A DNA stretch of 64,000 nucleotides from Nocardioides astragali (GTDB lineage: Bacteria > Actinomycetota > Actinomycetes > Propionibacteriales > Nocardioidaceae). The stretch covers positions 791,386 through 855,385 of the forward strand of contig NZ_JAFMZM010000003.1 in the NCBI RefSeq assembly GCF_024436375.1, in the 5' to 3' direction. Position numbers and translations under genes: made by a program. Numbering within the stretch: the stretch's first letter is position 1; the number at the start of each line of letters is the position of its first letter. Below, one piece after another: positions 60,921 to 64,000 of this stretch. Under the pieces are notes generated by a model. The model had not been told where the DNA came from, ran no database searches, and saw only the letters and a list, made by a program, of their open reading frames with translations.

Positions 60921-61032
60921 GGCGGGAGGCCGGTCTTCGGACTTCCGAGGTCGTGCCTCGGTCACCGCAGCGGGCCCTGTGCCGGATTCTCACCGGCTTC
61001 CCAGATTCTCCCCGAATGGGGCACCTCTCGCC
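60921..61032 (-). ncRNA. Cobalamin (B12) riboswitch upstream of the chelatase-bluB-cobO-cobBC operon
   Basis: The minus-strand core reads GGGAAGCCGGTGAGAATCC, then GGCACAGGGCCCGCTGCGGTG, and ends with the B12 box GGAAGTCCGAAGACCGGCC. P1 pairs GGCGAGAGG (61032-61024) with CCTCCCGCC (60929-60921), with one mismatch. The in-frame ATG at 60916 is 4 bases past P1, so ligand binding could hide translation start as well as stop transcription. Confidence 0.92.
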
Positions 61033-61061
61033 TTGTCCGCGTCACGATAGCGTCTGCGGCC

Positions 61062-62270
61062 ATGTCGTCCACTGGGGTGCCCACCGAGGTCGTGGTCGTC
61101 GGCATCGGTGCTGACGGTTTTGCCGGGCTGTCGCCTGCGCCTCGCGCACTTGTCCTGGATGCGGCCGTGCTGTGGGGCGGGTCGCGGCACCTGTCTTTGG
61201 TGCCTTCTGTCCCCGGTCAGGAGCGGGTGCCGTGGCCTTCGCCCTTGGCCTCCGGGCTGCCGTCTCTGTTGTCGGAGTACGCCGGCCGCGCGGTCGTGGC
61301 CCTGGCGTCGGGGGATCCGCTGGTGTCGGGGATCGCGTCGACCTTGCTCGACCTCGGGGCTACGGTCCGCGTGGTGCCTGCAGTGTCGTCGGTGTCGTTG
61401 GCTCGCGCCCGGATGCGGTGGTCTGCCGAGTCGTGCGAGGTCGTCTCGCTCGTGGGCCGGCCGATCAAGCGTCTCGTGCTAGCCCTAGCACCGGGTCGGC
61501 GGATCCTGGTCCTGTCGAGCGATGCCTCGACGCCTGCTGACGTCGCCTCTCTCGTGACCTCGTCGGGTTTCGGGGACTCCCGTCTGACCGTGCTGGGCGA
61601 CCTCGGCGCTGCTTCCGAGTCCTCCGTCTCCGGCGTCGCCTCGTCGTGGGCTTCTGAGTCGCCGGCGCTGAACGTCATTGCGCTGGAGGTTGTCGGGAAC
61701 GGCCTCGCGTCCTGGGCCCCCGGCCTCCCTGACGACGCCTTCGAGAACGACGGCCAACTCACCAAGCGCGACCTCCGCGCCTCCGCCCTTGCCCGGTTGA
61801 TGCCCGCTCCCGGTCAGCTCCTCTGGGACGTCGGCGCGGGTGCCGGCTCGGTCGGCATCGAGTGGATGCGGGCGCATCCCACCTGCCGCACCATCGCCAT
61901 CGAGTCCGACCCCGACCGTGCTGAGCGCATCGGCCGCAACGCCTCTGCTCTTGGCGTCCCCGACCTGGTGGTGGTCGAGGGGCGAGCTCCTTCTGCACTG
62001 GAGGGTCTGGAGGCCCCGGACGCCATCTTCATCGGCGGCGGTGCGACGCGTGAGGGCGTGCTCGACACCTGCCTCGCTGCTCTCCGCCCCGGTGGCCGCC
62101 TGGTCGTCCATGGCGTGACCTTGGAAACCGAGACGTTGCTGGCCCAGGCGTACGCCGATCACGGCGGAGAACTCACCCGCGTCGGCGTCGAGACAGCCGC
62201 ACCCGTCGGCACCTTCACCGGCTGGACGCCGATGCGGACGGTCACGCAGTGGGCGTGGTCCAAGGGCTGA
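61062..62270 (+). CDS. cobL: Precorrin-6Y C5,15-methyltransferase (decarboxylating)
   Basis: A 402-residue two-domain enzyme. The N-terminal CbiE-like domain methylates C5 (VVGIGADGFAGLSP, ALASGDPLVSGIAS). The C-terminal CbiT-like domain decarboxylates and methylates C15 (LWDVGAGAGSVGIEWMRAHP). It acts directly after CobK. It is divergent from the riboswitch-led operon, with only 29 bases between the riboswitch 5' end and its ATG, so it has a separate promoter overlapping or inside the riboswitch region. Confidence 0.94.
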   Translation: MSSTGVPTEVVVVGIGADGFAGLSPAPRALVLDAAVLWGGSRHLSLVPSVPGQERVPWPSPLASGLPSLLSEYAGRAVVALASGDPLVSGIASTLLDLGATVRVVPAVSSVSLARARMRWSAESCEVVSLVGRPIKRLVLALAPGRRILVLSSDASTPADVASLVTSSGFGDSRLTVLGDLGAASESSVSGVASSWASESPALNVIALEVVGNGLASWAPGLPDDAFENDGQLTKRDLRASALARLMPAPGQLLWDVGAGAGSVGIEWMRAHPTCRTIAIESDPDRAERIGRNASALGVPDLVVVEGRAPSALEGLEAPDAIFIGGGATREGVLDTCLAALRPGGRLVVHGVTLETETLLAQAYADHGGELTRVGVETAAPVGTFTGWTPMRTVTQWAWSKG

Positions 62271-62548
62271 TCCCGAGAGCGCGCGACCAGCGTCACATCG
62301 CCCACTATGACGCACCCAAGGAACACCACGGCGCCACCTCTGCAGCTTCGACCTTCGTTCGGTTGTACACAGCGTCGCGAAGGCGGTGCCGAGTCCTGCC
62401 ACCGTCACCACGCATGGCTCGGCGCTGAACGCTGGCGGGTGAGGCGTGTGTCAGATGTGCCCCGGTTGAGGTATTGCTTCTCCTGTCTCTCTGGTCGACG
62501 CTGATTCGCAGGTACACGCAACGACTGAGTCGCGGCTCGGCGCGGGGA
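62271..62548. other. Gap between cobL and the S8 protease
   Basis: A 278-base stretch, less G/C-rich than its surroundings, with no convincing gene. A 65-codon frame at 62307-62504 has no ribosome site and no protein-like composition. It must hold the protease promoter; I could not identify the boxes. Confidence 0.5.
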
Positions 62549-63826
62549 ATGAGAATCATGCGCGCTGGACCCTCGACAGGCGTTTCCGCAAGGACCATAG
62601 GCGTGGCAGCCGCCGTCCTCATGATCCCTACTGTTCCGCCAGCTCAATCCGCAGTCGCGGACTCGGTGGTCACCGATGCGCCTAAGACGGCGGTCGTGGT
62701 GGTGCTCCGCGACGACGTCGCCTCGACGCCGCGGGCTAGGGCACACGAGCGGGCGGGCGGCGTCGCGGTCACCCGGGTGTTTTCGCACGCGATCAACGGA
62801 TTCGCCGCCGCCGCCACTCCCCAGGGACGTGCCGCCCTCGAGGCCGACCCCGCAGTGCTCTACGTCAGCGACGACATCGAGATCAGGCTGGCTGGGAAGC
62901 AGCCCCCGCAGACTCTCCCGAACGGCGTGAACCGGGTCGAAGGTGAACTCTCCAGCACGAGGTCCGGCGATGGCAGCGGCGTTGTGGACGCTGACGTCGC
63001 CGTCATCGACGGTGGTTTTCAGCTCGACCACCCGGACGTCGACGTACGCCCAGGCGTCGACTGCGCGGGCCTCGGGTTCCATAACAAGAACAACCACGGG
63101 ATCGGCGTCGCCGGTGTGATCGGCGCCGCCGACAACGGGATCGGCGTGGTGGGCGTCGCCCCCGGGTCTAGAATCTGGGCGGTCGCGTCCTTCAACGCGG
63201 GCGGCGGGGGCCGCCTGAGCGATGTGCTGTGCGGCCTGGAGTGGGTGGTCTCGAACGCAGCGACCATCGAGGTCGTGAACATGAGCTTCGTCTTTGTCGG
63301 CAGCGACGACGGTAAATGCGGCCGAGTGAGCGGCCAGGCGCTCCACGAAGCCATCTGTCGCGTGACGGCAGCGGGGGTGACCGCGGTCGCAGCCGCGGGC
63401 AACGACGGAATCGACGCGAGTGCGGTCGCACCCGCGGCATACTCCGACGTGATCACGGTTTCGGGCGTCGCCGACTTCGACGGCGTGCCGGGTGGCCTGA
63501 GCAGCGATTGCATGAAGAAGGCTCCTGTGGCGGTGCTCGACGACACCTTCCCCTACTTCTCCAACTACGGCGCCGCCGTCGACATCGCCGCACCGTCTCT
63601 TTGCATCCTCTCCGCCGACGTCGGCGGCACCTACTCCCTGTACGACGGTACCTCGTTTGCCGCGCCCCACGCGGCCGGAGCGGCCGCCCTCTACCTGTCC
63701 ACCCACCCAAGATCAACGCCAGCGCAGGTGCGCCGCGCCCTCATCGGTGCCGGGCGCTTCGACTACGACTCCGCGGGCGACCCCGACGGCATGAAGGAGC
63801 CTCTGCTCGACGTCTCGGGCTTTTGA
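62549..63826 (+). CDS. Secreted S8 (subtilisin-like) serine protease
   Basis: A 425-residue exported protease. The signal peptide ends near PPAQSAVAD and a prodomain-like region of about 70 residues follows. Catalytic Asp is in VAVIDGGFQLDHPDV (about 152), His in NNHGIGVAGVIGA (about 183), the oxyanion Asn in AAGNDG and Ser in GTSFAAPHAAGAAALYL (about 367). The usual HGTHVAG reads HGIGVAG, keeping the catalytic His but losing T and the second His. ATG 62549 or 62558 may be the start. Sequence style differs from the cobalamin genes, so recent acquisition is possible. Confidence 0.88.
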   Translation: MRIMRAGPSTGVSARTIGVAAAVLMIPTVPPAQSAVADSVVTDAPKTAVVVVLRDDVASTPRARAHERAGGVAVTRVFSHAINGFAAAATPQGRAALEADPAVLYVSDDIEIRLAGKQPPQTLPNGVNRVEGELSSTRSGDGSGVVDADVAVIDGGFQLDHPDVDVRPGVDCAGLGFHNKNNHGIGVAGVIGAADNGIGVVGVAPGSRIWAVASFNAGGGGRLSDVLCGLEWVVSNAATIEVVNMSFVFVGSDDGKCGRVSGQALHEAICRVTAAGVTAVAAAGNDGIDASAVAPAAYSDVITVSGVADFDGVPGGLSSDCMKKAPVAVLDDTFPYFSNYGAAVDIAAPSLCILSADVGGTYSLYDGTSFAAPHAAGAAALYLSTHPRSTPAQVRRALIGAGRFDYDSAGDPDGMKEPLLDVSGF

Positions 63827-64000
63827 CTGAGACACTGGACGCACCCGTCTGCCGCCCTGTGCGTCGCCAAAGTTGCGTCACTCCGCCGCCTGTCGGCGCG
63901 TCCGGGTTACGGGATCTGGCACCCCTCTGTGTCAAGACGCAGCAGGAAGCAGAGTTCTAGGGTGTTGTCTGGCGGGTCCGGGAAGTGACTTGTCCGAAGA
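63827..64000. other. Right edge, no gene recognised
   Basis: The last 174 bases after the protease stop show no ribosome site, RNA gene or strong hairpin that I can support. Confidence 0.4.

Noticed and set aside
62307..62504. 65-codon frame between cobL and the protease
   Set aside because: It has no ribosome site, mixed composition and no hydrophobic or domain pattern.

Overview
The window is a high-GC actinobacterial chromosome segment, most likely from Nocardioides or a close relative (Nocardioidaceae). This rests on the strong G/C bias, the many GTG, TTG and ATGA/GTGA-coupled starts, leaderless genes behind TAGGNT-type -10 boxes, a dnaK-grpE-dnaJ-hspR operon with a HAIR operator, the aerobic cobalamin genes and the protein families present. 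Genes are densely packed. No intergenic gap exceeds 300 bases, and I saw no rRNA, tRNA, CRISPR array or intact insertion sequence.

Layout. 0-9.7 kb: a SAM methyltransferase, a LuxR regulator, a DUF1992 protein, a compact 4-alpha-glucanotransferase, PspC and DUF427 proteins, an MFS transporter and an M20 peptidase. 9.8-13.2 kb: an operon opened by a 44-residue peptide with ten consecutive Arg codons and a very stable hairpin, followed by an ABC exporter and an atypical protein kinase, facing a nitroreductase. 13.2-16.8 kb: a membrane protein with an SRPBCC protein, and a two-component system. 16.9-20.8 kb: late histidine-degradation genes (M20-type amidohydrolase, hutF, hutI). 21-24.2 kb: a micro-protein coupled to a large LuxR/AAA regulator. 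24.3-29.4 kb: a JmjC-like cupin with a probable CTG start, a sucrase/ferredoxin-like protein, a type VII secretion-like pair and a GTPase. 29.4-39 kb: an MFS transporter, M3, M28 and M4 peptidases, an SGNH hydrolase and an acetyltransferase. 39.1-43.5 kb: the HspR-controlled chaperone operon.

The most exciting locus is 44.04-45.9 kb. A retron-type reverse transcriptase (YADD, LPQGAPTSP and LAGLVVND motifs) is preceded by a 175-base segment bounded by a perfect 15-bp inverted repeat. That segment contains three internal stem-loops and has a TAGGGT box placed so that transcription would begin at the first repeat. This is the architecture of an msr-msd template followed by its reverse transcriptase. 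No known retron effector is adjacent; a small Cys/His protein just downstream is the best local candidate.

The right third (48.8-62.3 kb) is a cobalamin island. It holds cobQ-cobK, cobD-cbtA-cbtB behind one B12 riboswitch, a cobB-cobC fusion, cobO, bluB and a fused ChlI/ChlD-type chelatase behind a second riboswitch, with cobL divergent. Riboswitch control, cobalt uptake, metal insertion, lower-ligand synthesis and corrin amidation are thus gathered together, with an ECF sigma factor set between. The end holds a secreted subtilisin-like protease in less typical sequence.

Small repeats recur. A palindromic micro-ORF element sits exactly at ATGA stop/start junctions (hutF-hutI and dnaJ-hspR). 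A GTAGTCCGCTGC palindrome occurs once between genes and once in frame inside cobB. A GGTTGAGGAGGGCGC palindrome is repeated in the chelatase linker.
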